This document shows positions 57,659-64,000 of a stretch of 64,000 bases of DNA, piece by piece. The first letter of the stretch is position 1. Each line of letters begins with the position of its first letter. The DNA comes from Flagellimonas meishanensis (GTDB lineage Bacteria > Bacteroidota > Bacteroidia > Flavobacteriales > Flavobacteriaceae): the NCBI RefSeq assembly GCF_019880545.1, contig NZ_JAINVW010000003.1, positions 682,001 through 746,000 of the forward strand, in the 5' to 3' direction. Below the pieces are notes generated by a model. It made no database searches. It saw only the letters and a list, made by a program, of their open reading frames with translations, and was not told the origin of the DNA. The position numbers and the translations under genes are program-made.

Positions 57659-57752
57659 GGCAAGCTACCTACATCGCACCGCTACGACCACATACCCTTG
57701 CTGCGTTCCCACCCTGGGGGATTCTGCAGGAGCTGGTCGTGTAGGACTTGCC
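57659..57752 (-). ncRNA. ffs: Signal recognition particle RNA (4.5S type)
   Basis: 94 bases; GGCAAG at the 5' end pairs with CTTGCC at the 3' end. The conserved apical region reads GACCAGCTCC, then GGGTGGGAACGCAGCAAGGG with the GGAA tetraloop, which binds Ffh. A run of seven T follows as terminator. Together with Ffh and FtsY it targets membrane proteins. Its promoter is the clearest in the window. Confidence 0.93.
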
Positions 57753-57757
57753 AAATG

Positions 57758-57787
57758 CAAATATACGACCTTTTAAATTTGCTGCAA
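57758..57787 (-). promoter_or_regulatory. Promoter of the SRP RNA gene
   Basis: Minus strand: TTG (57785-57787), 19-base spacer, TATATTTG (57758-57765); the RNA begins six bases downstream. Textbook Bacteroidota promoter. Confidence 0.8.
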
Positions 57788-57828
57788 TCCTATTTCATTC
57801 TTAATTTCGGTGACCAAGGACAAGAATC

Positions 57829-58896
57829 ATGAACCCAATTGCCAAAAGCATGTTCAAACTACTTTCCATATTCAGTTTTTTAGCTTTTTTTCTCGGCTGT
57901 GGTGGGGATGCCGACCCTTCCAAATTATTTTCCATTCAGCTTGAAAACAAGAGTAAGCTACAGCAGGACCAAGAGATAGGTGTCGCTATCAAGAGTAAAG
58001 CGGATATTGCGGTCGATAAGGTCCAATATTTTATTGATGGACAGGAACTTCCAATGAAAAATGGGAAAATAAAGCTGGCATCACAAACCCTGGGCGACAA
58101 AACGTTGGTAGCCAAAATAACCTATGGTGATGAGTCTGCTGAAATCGGTACAAAGATTAGATTGCACTCCCCTAACGCCCCGGAAATCTATACCTATGAG
58201 ATCATCAATACGTATCCACACGATCCCAAAGCCTATACCCAAGGATTGGAGTTTTACCAAGACATTCTATATGAAAGCACTGGAAAAAAAGGAGCCTCTA
58301 CCGTAAGGAAAGTTGATTTTGAAACGGGTGAGATCTTACAACAGGTAAATTTGGACAATTCGGTATTTGGAGAGGGGATTACAATTGTGGACAATAAGCT
58401 GTACCAACTTACCTGGCAAAGTGGCATTGGTTATGTTTACGATCCGGCCAATCTGGAAAAATTGAGAAACTTTACCTACGGCAATAGCCGTGAAGGCTGG
58501 GGGCTTTGCAATGATGGTGAAAAAATCTTTAAGAGTGATGGCACGGAAAAAATCTGGTTTTTGGACCCCTATACCCTTGACGAACAAGGCTATATACAGA
58601 CGGTGACCGATAAATCCATCTTCAACAAGGCCAATGAACTGGAGTATGTGGACGGGAAAATCTATGCCAATGTGTACCAGCGTGAAAGTATGATGATCAT
58701 TGATGCCAACTCTGGTGCCATTGAAGGTGTCATCAATTTTGGCGGGCTGAAGGGCAAAGTAAAAAAAGGTCCGGAATGGGACGATACCAATTCCGTGCTC
58801 AACGGTGTTGCTTACCATAAGGATAGGGGCACTTTTTTTGTGACCGGAAAGAATTGGGACAAGTTGTTCGAGGTCCAAATCAGGAAAAAGGAATAA
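57829..58896 (+). CDS. Glutaminyl-peptide cyclotransferase, lipoprotein
   Basis: 355 residues. Lipobox FFLGC at Cys24 (Cys17 if the second ATG at 57850 is used). After an Ig-like N-terminal domain (about 35-120) comes the five-bladed bacterial glutaminyl cyclase: YPHDPKAYTQGLEFYQDILYES, NSVFGEGITIVDNKLYQLTW, SREGWGLCNDGEKIFKSDGT, ANELEYVDGKIYANVY. It turns N-terminal Gln into pyroglutamate on exported proteins. Its stop overlaps the thioesterase start (TAATG). Confidence 0.93.
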   Translation: MNPIAKSMFKLLSIFSFLAFFLGCGGDADPSKLFSIQLENKSKLQQDQEIGVAIKSKADIAVDKVQYFIDGQELPMKNGKIKLASQTLGDKTLVAKITYGDESAEIGTKIRLHSPNAPEIYTYEIINTYPHDPKAYTQGLEFYQDILYESTGKKGASTVRKVDFETGEILQQVNLDNSVFGEGITIVDNKLYQLTWQSGIGYVYDPANLEKLRNFTYGNSREGWGLCNDGEKIFKSDGTEKIWFLDPYTLDEQGYIQTVTDKSIFNKANELEYVDGKIYANVYQRESMMIIDANSGAIEGVINFGGLKGKVKKGPEWDDTNSVLNGVAYHKDRGTFFVTGKNWDKLFEVQIRKKE

Positions 58897-59291
58897 TGCG
58901 TCACTATAGCGAAACCCTTGAGGTATGCCAAGATGACCTGGACGAACTGGATCATGTGAACAATGTACGTTACGTGCAGTGGATCCAGGATATTTCAAAA
59001 AACCATTGGTTTGCCGCTACCACAGAGCAAATGCGACAGACCATGATCTGGGTGGTAAAAAACCACAACATAAGCTACCATCAACCTGCAATTTTGGGAG
59101 ATGTTGTTTCCGTCCAAACCCATATCCAAGAGAACAAAGGTCCGTTATCCATAAGGATTGTTGAGATACGAAACAATAAAACCGGACAACTCTTAGTTAG
59201 TGCAAGTACGGAGTGGTGCCTTTTGGATGCCACAACCTTTCGGCCAAAACGGGTTCCGGAGTCCGTGACCGCTTTATTCCAAAAGGAATGA
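58896..59291 (+). CDS. Acyl-CoA thioesterase, 4-hydroxybenzoyl-CoA type
   Basis: 131 residues, hotdog fold. DDLDELDHVNNVRYVQWIQD holds the catalytic Asp in the usual place; WVVKNHNISYHQPAILGDVV and ASTEWCLLDATTFRPKRVP complete the family. Start at 58896 because it couples to the cyclase by TAATG; it couples to the next gene by ATGA. Substrate unknown. Confidence 0.92.
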   Translation: MRHYSETLEVCQDDLDELDHVNNVRYVQWIQDISKNHWFAATTEQMRQTMIWVVKNHNISYHQPAILGDVVSVQTHIQENKGPLSIRIVEIRNNKTGQLLVSASTEWCLLDATTFRPKRVPESVTALFQKE

Positions 59292-60829
59292 GAAATTCAA
59301 TTTTCATGGGGTTGGCGACCAGCTTGGCCCTTGTTTTGGTTCTATTGCTCGGCGCTTGCCGAGAGGATTTTGACTATGCCCCTAGCTCTGGTAATCTCCG
59401 CTTTTCAAAGGATACGGTTTTTCTTGATACCATATTCACCACGATCGGTAGCAGTACCTATACACTAAAAGTGTACAATCCCAGTGACCAGGACATCCTG
59501 ATTCCCTATGTGGGCCTACAAAACGGCCAGGCCAGCAGCTACCGGCTCAATGTGGATGGGATTGCCGGAAAGGAGTTTGCAGATATTCCCTTGTTGGCCA
59601 AGGACAGTCTGTTTGTCTTTGTAGAAACCACATTTGATATTTCCACGACCTCCGCAAATGAGTTCCTATACACGGAGGACCTTTTTTTTGGTAATGGAAG
59701 TTCTGCCCAAAAAGTGGCCTTGGTAACCTTGGTCAGGGACGCTGTGTTCCTATTCCCAGCCACTCGTTCCAACGGCAGCAAGGAAACCGTTGTGCTGGGG
59801 ACGGACGCACAGGGAAATCAAATTGAGGTTCCCGGGTTTGTTCTGGACCCCGACCAACTGGATTTCACCAATGAAAAACCCTATGTGATCTATGGCTATG
59901 CGGTCGTTCCTGAAGGAAACACACTTTCCATGGCCGCAGGGACTCGGGTGCACTTCCACAACAATTCGGGCCTTGTGGTAAATGCGGGTGGCAGCCTACA
60001 GGTGAATGGACAATTAAGTGAAGATCCCGAGCTTCTGGAACATGAGGTTGTTTTTGAAGGTGATCGCTTGGAACCCACCTATGCTGATGAACCTGGACAA
60101 TGGGGGGCGGTTTGGATTCAAAAAGGAAGCGTGGACAATCAAATTGACCATCTCACCATAAAAAATGCCACTGTTGCCCTTCGGGTCGATGGGGAAGCCC
60201 CTTGGAACGCGCCCAGCCTGATCGTACGCAATACACAGCTGTATAATAGCCTCAACAGCAACCTGTGGGCAACTTCCGCTCATGTGGTCGCGGAGAACAC
60301 GGTAGTGGGCAGTGCCGGAAATGCCGCTCTTTTGGTTGAGTTGGGTGGAAGCTATCAATTTACGCATTGCACCTTCGCCAATTATTGGAACAATGGCTTT
60401 AGAAGTGGTCCGGCGGTGCTCCTATCCAATTCCGATGGAGTGGGTTCTGCCGATCTTATCAATGCGGAATTCGTCAACTGCATAATTGCCGGAAGTTCCT
60501 CCCGTGAACTCTCATTGCAAAGCGCAATCGAATCCGTCTTTGATTTTCGCTTTCAAAATTGCCTGCTTCAGTTTGAGGATGGCGACAATCAATTTGCCGA
60601 AGACCCTCTATATGATTTTGATGATACCGCCCGTTACCAGAACATGCTTTTAAGTGAAGACCCTGAATTTCTTCAACCTTTTCAGAATCAATTTCAGATC
60701 GGAATCGGTTCTGCCGCAATCGATGCTGCCGAATCCAATATTCCGAATCCCATTTTCCTTGATATTTTAGGAAACGACCGCACCCAAAATCCGGATATCG
60801 GCGCTTACGAGTTTGTGCCGGAAAACTAG
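59288..60829 (+). CDS. Right-handed beta-helix lipoprotein
   Basis: 513 residues from the ATG at 59288 (ATGA overlap with the thioesterase). Lipobox VLLLGAC about residue 20. A DUF1573-like beta domain (about 25-130) is followed by beta-helix repeats (about 205-430) and a choice-of-anchor-type end GSAAIDAAES...GNDRTQNPDIGAYEF. Probably surface-exposed; similar proteins bind or cleave polysaccharides, but no catalytic residues can be pointed to. Confidence 0.88.
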   Translation: MRNSIFMGLATSLALVLVLLLGACREDFDYAPSSGNLRFSKDTVFLDTIFTTIGSSTYTLKVYNPSDQDILIPYVGLQNGQASSYRLNVDGIAGKEFADIPLLAKDSLFVFVETTFDISTTSANEFLYTEDLFFGNGSSAQKVALVTLVRDAVFLFPATRSNGSKETVVLGTDAQGNQIEVPGFVLDPDQLDFTNEKPYVIYGYAVVPEGNTLSMAAGTRVHFHNNSGLVVNAGGSLQVNGQLSEDPELLEHEVVFEGDRLEPTYADEPGQWGAVWIQKGSVDNQIDHLTIKNATVALRVDGEAPWNAPSLIVRNTQLYNSLNSNLWATSAHVVAENTVVGSAGNAALLVELGGSYQFTHCTFANYWNNGFRSGPAVLLSNSDGVGSADLINAEFVNCIIAGSSSRELSLQSAIESVFDFRFQNCLLQFEDGDNQFAEDPLYDFDDTARYQNMLLSEDPEFLQPFQNQFQIGIGSAAIDAAESNIPNPIFLDILGNDRTQNPDIGAYEFVPEN

Positions 60830-60960
60830 GTTTTTAAGAAAAAAAATGGCGTTATCGTAGGAAAACTTCTTGATTTTGAAGGGAACCCATAGTTTTTTTA
60901 AGGAAAAACTGCAATCGTATTATGCTGGTTGTTAGTAACTTGGCTCCAAGAATAATACCC

Positions 60961-61695
60961 ATGGATTATACCTACGTCATTATCGATTCAGATGCTTCTT
61001 CCAAATTACAGTTGCAACTGTTTCTGGAGGAACACGGGGACTTCACCTTCGAGGGGTCGGCCAAGGGTCCTATGGATGGTCTGGATATTATCTTAAAGCA
61101 TACCCCCGATGTAGTCTTGGTCAATTTGAACGAGGAAGGCATGGATTACTTTCAAATGGTATCGGAGTTGAACCAGTACATTCAGACCCTACCTATACTC
61201 ATAGGATATTCCAAGACCAAAAAATTTGCCTATAATGCCATTAAAAGTGGCTTTTTTGATTATTGGATCTTGCCACATAATGAATTTGACATACGGAAAT
61301 CCGTGATGCGGCTTCGCAAAAGGCATCCAAAACAGACCCTCCCCTCCACCATCTGCTTAAAATCCTATAAGGATTATCGGTATTTGGACACCAGGGAGAT
61401 CCTTTACCTGAAATCGGACAACAATACCACGGACTTTGTGATGAAGGATGGCCGTGTGGTCAGCGCCTTCAAGACCCTGAAATCTTTTGAGGACATGCTC
61501 CCAAAAAGTTTTATCCGCATACACCAGAGCTATATCCTGAACAGTGTCTACGTTTCGCGTATCAACTATGGTAGGTCCATCTGCACCTTGCGCAACGAAC
61601 AGCAAGAGGAAATCCCGTTCACCAAGACCTATAAGGACAAAATAGACGCTCTAAAGGAAATGCTTTCCAAAACAGCGATAAGGTCCCTGAATTAG
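60961..61695 (+). CDS. LytTR-family regulator with degenerate receiver domain
   Basis: 244 residues from the ATG at 60961. Residues 1-115 have the receiver fold (YVIIDSDASSKLQLQLFLEE), but the phospho-acceptor is Asn55 (VVLVNLNEEG) and the conserved Lys of KP is missing (DYWILPHNEF). Residues about 135-235 are a LytTR DNA-binding domain (CLKSYKDYRYLDTREILYLK, FIRIHQSYILNSVYVSRI). It probably binds DNA without phosphorylation control. It opens the signalling cluster at the window's right end. Confidence 0.88.
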   Translation: MDYTYVIIDSDASSKLQLQLFLEEHGDFTFEGSAKGPMDGLDIILKHTPDVVLVNLNEEGMDYFQMVSELNQYIQTLPILIGYSKTKKFAYNAIKSGFFDYWILPHNEFDIRKSVMRLRKRHPKQTLPSTICLKSYKDYRYLDTREILYLKSDNNTTDFVMKDGRVVSAFKTLKSFEDMLPKSFIRIHQSYILNSVYVSRINYGRSICTLRNEQQEEIPFTKTYKDKIDALKEMLSKTAIRSLN

Positions 61696-61739
61696 TCAAA
61701 TTCTTGCAGATTTCCGTAAAATTCTAACAGATATAGGGT

Positions 61740-61756
61740 ATATACTAAAAGTATAT
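61740..61756. repeat. Inverted repeat upstream of the small lipoprotein gene
   Basis: ATATACT-AAA-AGTATAT, 45 bases after the LytTR stop and 78 before the next start. Operator or chance. Confidence 0.3.
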
Positions 61757-61833
61757 GCCTAAGCTCCACATTCGTTTTGTAGGTCATTATTTTGGCGTCA
61801 TAAACCAATTTTTTTAACTATAAAACGTAAACC

Positions 61834-61992
61834 ATGAAAAGATTTTTAAGTATTGTAGCGGTAGCCGTATTTGCACTTGGATTATTCTCCTGTGAAGCTG
61901 AAACTGATGTTCAGGAAACCGCGGACCTACTTGCTAGTTTAGATCAGGAGGCTAATGACGAAAATGAAAAAAGTGAAGATGATAGACAATAA
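61834..61992 (+). CDS. Tiny lipoprotein
   Basis: 52 residues: MKRFLSIVAVAVFALGLFSC with lipid Cys20, then an acidic tail of about 32 residues rich in Glu, Asp and Asn. Intact lipobox, start and stop support a real gene. It sits between two signalling genes and 8 bases before the next small gene. Function unknown; a sensor-tuning role for the kinase downstream is an attractive guess. Confidence 0.7.
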   Translation: MKRFLSIVAVAVFALGLFSCEAETDVQETADLLASLDQEANDENEKSEDDRQ

Positions 61993-62000
61993 ATTGGTCC

Positions 62001-62234
62001 ATGTATTGGATTAGACTGGGCAATATCTGGATTAGCCTAATGATTACAGTTTGGTGTTTAGGCTTTTTTTTTATGCGTTATTTGATGTCAGATGGTAAAA
62101 TTGTCATAAGCGAATGGTCCAAAATCAATAGTATTCAAGAATTCCATAAAAATAATTCGTCAAAAAAAGCAGAGCCCGCGAAACATATAGCAGCTCCCTT
62201 GCCATATAATATTGATGAGGATCGCCAGATGTGA
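62001..62234 (+). CDS. Small single-pass membrane protein
   Basis: 77 residues. One N-terminal hydrophobic helix (about 8-28, WISLMITVWCLGFFFMRYLM), then a polar tail. No known family. Eight bases after the tiny lipoprotein, so co-translated; a terminator follows. Confidence 0.62.
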   Translation: MYWIRLGNIWISLMITVWCLGFFFMRYLMSDGKIVISEWSKINSIQEFHKNNSSKKAEPAKHIAAPLPYNIDEDRQM

Positions 62235-62255
62235 TATAACATTTTAAAACTTTGC

Positions 62256-62289
62256 AGCCCCATACTCATAATGAATTTGGGGCTTTTTT
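62256..62289 (+). terminator. Terminator after the two small genes
   Basis: AGCCCCA pairs with TGGGGCT over a 15-base loop, followed by TTTTTT. It separates the small genes from the kinase. Confidence 0.6.
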
Positions 62290-62342
62290 AGTACCTTGTA
62301 AAAGAAGATGGCAACCAACATTCATACTTTTAGCACACTCTT

Positions 62343-64000
62343 TTGAAAATTAGCTTCTCTATATTATCCATACTTTTGCTTATTGCATGTGGGAGCGATG
62401 ACAAAAACCAGTCATCGGGAAATAATCAGCTATCAGAAAGGATTGAATATCTTATTTCAATCTCTAAAGATAGTATGGAGCTATCCATCAAAGAACGTCG
62501 GTCTTTTCTGGAAGAAGCAGAGAATATGTCTCTGCAAATAACCAATATTACTCAACGATTGGATTATCTTTCCCGAATATCCCTGGCCTATAAAAAAATT
62601 AAAGACTCTTCAAGTTTTAGAACAATGAATTTGAAGGTTCAGCAATTATCCCAAAAGGCCAAAATCTATAAGAACTTGGGGGAGTCCCATTGGGATTTGG
62701 CTTCGTTTTTTCGCGACTATGGGGTGTTGGACAGTGCCTATTATCACTTTCGGGCCGCCTATCGAAGCTTTGATAGGATGCCGGTGGATTCTACTTCCCA
62801 ATCCCTAAGAGGGCGTATGTTATACAGTATGGGCAACATACAGGATTCCTATAAGGACTATTTAGGGGCTGAATTAAGTATTGCGCAAGCTTTAATGATT
62901 TTCCAAGAATTGGATGATAATCTCCGGGTTTATAACTGTTACAATGTTTTGGGCGTCATTGCCAATGGCATGGACAACAATAAGAAGTCCATAGAGTATT
63001 ACGAAAAGGCCATGGGCTATTTGGATGACTTAAACTCAGAGCTAAAAAACAGATTGTCTTGGCAAAACCAAAATAACCTGTCCGCTAGTCTTATGAGCAT
63101 GGAAGACTATCCAGCAGCTAAGAATGTATATTATCAATTGATTAAAGATAAAAAGCTTCAAAGTGAGGCCCCAAAACTGTATTCTCAAGCACTTGCTAGT
63201 TATGCATATTGTATACTTAAAGGAGAAAACAACCTAGATGGCGTTTCTGGATACTTGGATATGGCTTCTAAAATCAATGACAGTATAGGAAACTTGTACA
63301 ATCAAGCTCGTATCAATCAATATTATGGTGAATTGATGATGGCTCAAGGCGACACGGCCCAGGCCATTCAATATGCCCGGCAATCTCGAAACATTGCCCA
63401 AGAAACCAGTAACAACGATCGCCTTTTGGAGATATTACGCTTACTTACCCAATGGGACAGTGACAATGCCGTGGCCTATTCCAATGCCTACTATACCCTC
63501 AACGAGAACATAAAAGAGGAGGAACGCGCCAAAAGGGACAAATTTGCACGGATTCGGCTCGAAACCGATGAGGTGATCGAGGAAAACAAATTTCTCACCC
63601 GACAAAGGCAACTATGGATCGCTGCGGCCATGGCGCTCATTTTAATGGGTATCGCCACCATGATCATCGTTACCCAGAGGATACACAACAATAGGCTAAA
63701 GTTCAAGCAAAAACAGCAGGAGAGCAATCAGGAGATCTATAATCTGATGTTGTCCCAGCAGGGCAAGCTCAAGGAAGGCAAACAATTGGAGCAGAAACGC
63801 ATTTCGGAGGAACTGCATGATGGCATTTTGGGCCAAATGTTGGGCATTCGGCTCATTCTCAGCGGACTTAATGAAAAGGGCGACCCATCGGCCGTTGAAA
63901 AACGGGCGGATTTTATCGAAAAGCTGCGTGAAGTGGAAGAGGAAATCAGGACCATCTCACACGAATTGAGCAATGCTTCGTATCAAAAATTTTATAACTT
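62343..64000 (+). CDS. TPR sensor histidine kinase, NarL class (3' end outside window), TTG start
   Basis: 552 codons visible. TTG at 62343 starts a lipoprotein-like signal (LLLIAC, Cys16). Then come helical TPR repeats (about 60-400, for example YNCYNVLGVIANGMDNNKKSIEYYEKAM), a membrane helix (about 424-445), and the HisKA_3 dimerisation domain with the phospho-acceptor His492 in QKRISEELHDGILGQMLG. The ATPase domain lies beyond base 64000. The usual partner is a LuxR/NarL-type regulator, perhaps just outside the window. A Cys lipidation site plus a membrane helix in one kinase is unusual. Confidence 0.88.
   Translation, partial: MKISFSILSILLLIACGSDDKNQSSGNNQLSERIEYLISISKDSMELSIKERRSFLEEAENMSLQITNITQRLDYLSRISLAYKKIKDSSSFRTMNLKVQQLSQKAKIYKNLGESHWDLASFFRDYGVLDSAYYHFRAAYRSFDRMPVDSTSQSLRGRMLYSMGNIQDSYKDYLGAELSIAQALMIFQELDDNLRVYNCYNVLGVIANGMDNNKKSIEYYEKAMGYLDDLNSELKNRLSWQNQNNLSASLMSMEDYPAAKNVYYQLIKDKKLQSEAPKLYSQALASYAYCILKGENNLDGVSGYLDMASKINDSIGNLYNQARINQYYGELMMAQGDTAQAIQYARQSRNIAQETSNNDRLLEILRLLTQWDSDNAVAYSNAYYTLNENIKEEERAKRDKFARIRLETDEVIEENKFLTRQRQLWIAAAMALILMGIATMIIVTQRIHNNRLKFKQKQQESNQEIYNLMLSQQGKLKEGKQLEQKRISEELHDGILGQMLGIRLILSGLNEKGDPSAVEKRADFIEKLREVEEEIRTISHELSNASYQKFYN

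Noticed and set aside
57291..57776. Plus-strand frame over the SDR end and SRP RNA
   Set aside because: Shadow of the SDR gene and of the SRP RNA, which has its own promoter and conserved structure.

Overview
The window looks like chromosomal DNA from a marine member of the Flavobacteriaceae (Bacteroidota), probably close to Muricauda/Allomuricauda. The evidence is the SusC-like TonB receptor with an STN domain, the wealth of TlpA-type lipoproteins, a TPR-containing sensor kinase, sparse Shine-Dalgarno signals, and many -7 boxes of the Bacteroidota type TAnnTTTG, four of them with a TTG box 19-23 bases upstream. Genus is an inference; no search was run.

Layout. 1-12.9 kb: a run of minus-strand genes: a TonB receptor (cut by the window edge) with a secreted partner, a penicillin-acylase-type hydrolase, dsbD-tilS, a TlpA-like membrane protein, a frameshifted 7TM-AraC regulator, and pabB with an FMN reductase. 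13-21 kb: a DUF1624-like membrane acyltransferase, a NIPSNAP protein, lpdA, an Lrp/AsnC regulator divergent from a methionine gamma-lyase-type enzyme (with palindromes between them), NhaC, Tpx and DgkA. 21.4-29.1 kb: the tight operon ftsK-lolA-lptF/G-ribB facing a DegT aminotransferase and a TauE exporter.

29.2-37.3 kb is the accessory region: two paralogous outer-membrane beta-barrel genes bracket a tRNA-Ser(TGA), an attC-like hairpin array, an AT-rich orphan gene, two Crp-like regulators, a decayed START-domain gene, a PD40 protein, a structured non-coding stretch with its own terminator (possible new RNA), and a LuxR-type regulator whose phospho-acceptor Asp is Glu. 37.4-55.5 kb is mostly housekeeping: dnaK, sdaA, panB, an RluA synthase, leuA-leuB, pheT and a YbiT-like ABC-F protein with a broken second Walker A. 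It also holds conserved hypotheticals, a fasciclin protein and thioredoxin-fold lipoproteins, one of which lacks CxxC. 55.5-64 kb: a transaldolase-type aldolase, an Ig-fold lipoprotein, an SDR, the SRP RNA gene (ffs), the three-gene set glutaminyl cyclase / thioesterase / beta-helix lipoprotein, and a signalling cluster at the right edge. That cluster has a LytTR regulator with a degenerate receiver, two tiny membrane-targeted proteins and a TPR histidine kinase cut by the window edge.

Themes. Cell-envelope assembly and redox dominate (DsbD, four TlpA/thioredoxin-like proteins, LolA, Lpt permease, SRP RNA, TonB receptor). Several proteins keep a family fold but have lost its diagnostic catalytic residues (RibA half of RibB, second ABC-F site, two receivers, one thioredoxin fold). 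Gene packing is very tight: ATGA/TAATG couplings are common, and three convergent pairs share a self-complementary CTAG or TTAA stop. No CRISPR array, insertion sequence, integrase or rRNA gene was seen.
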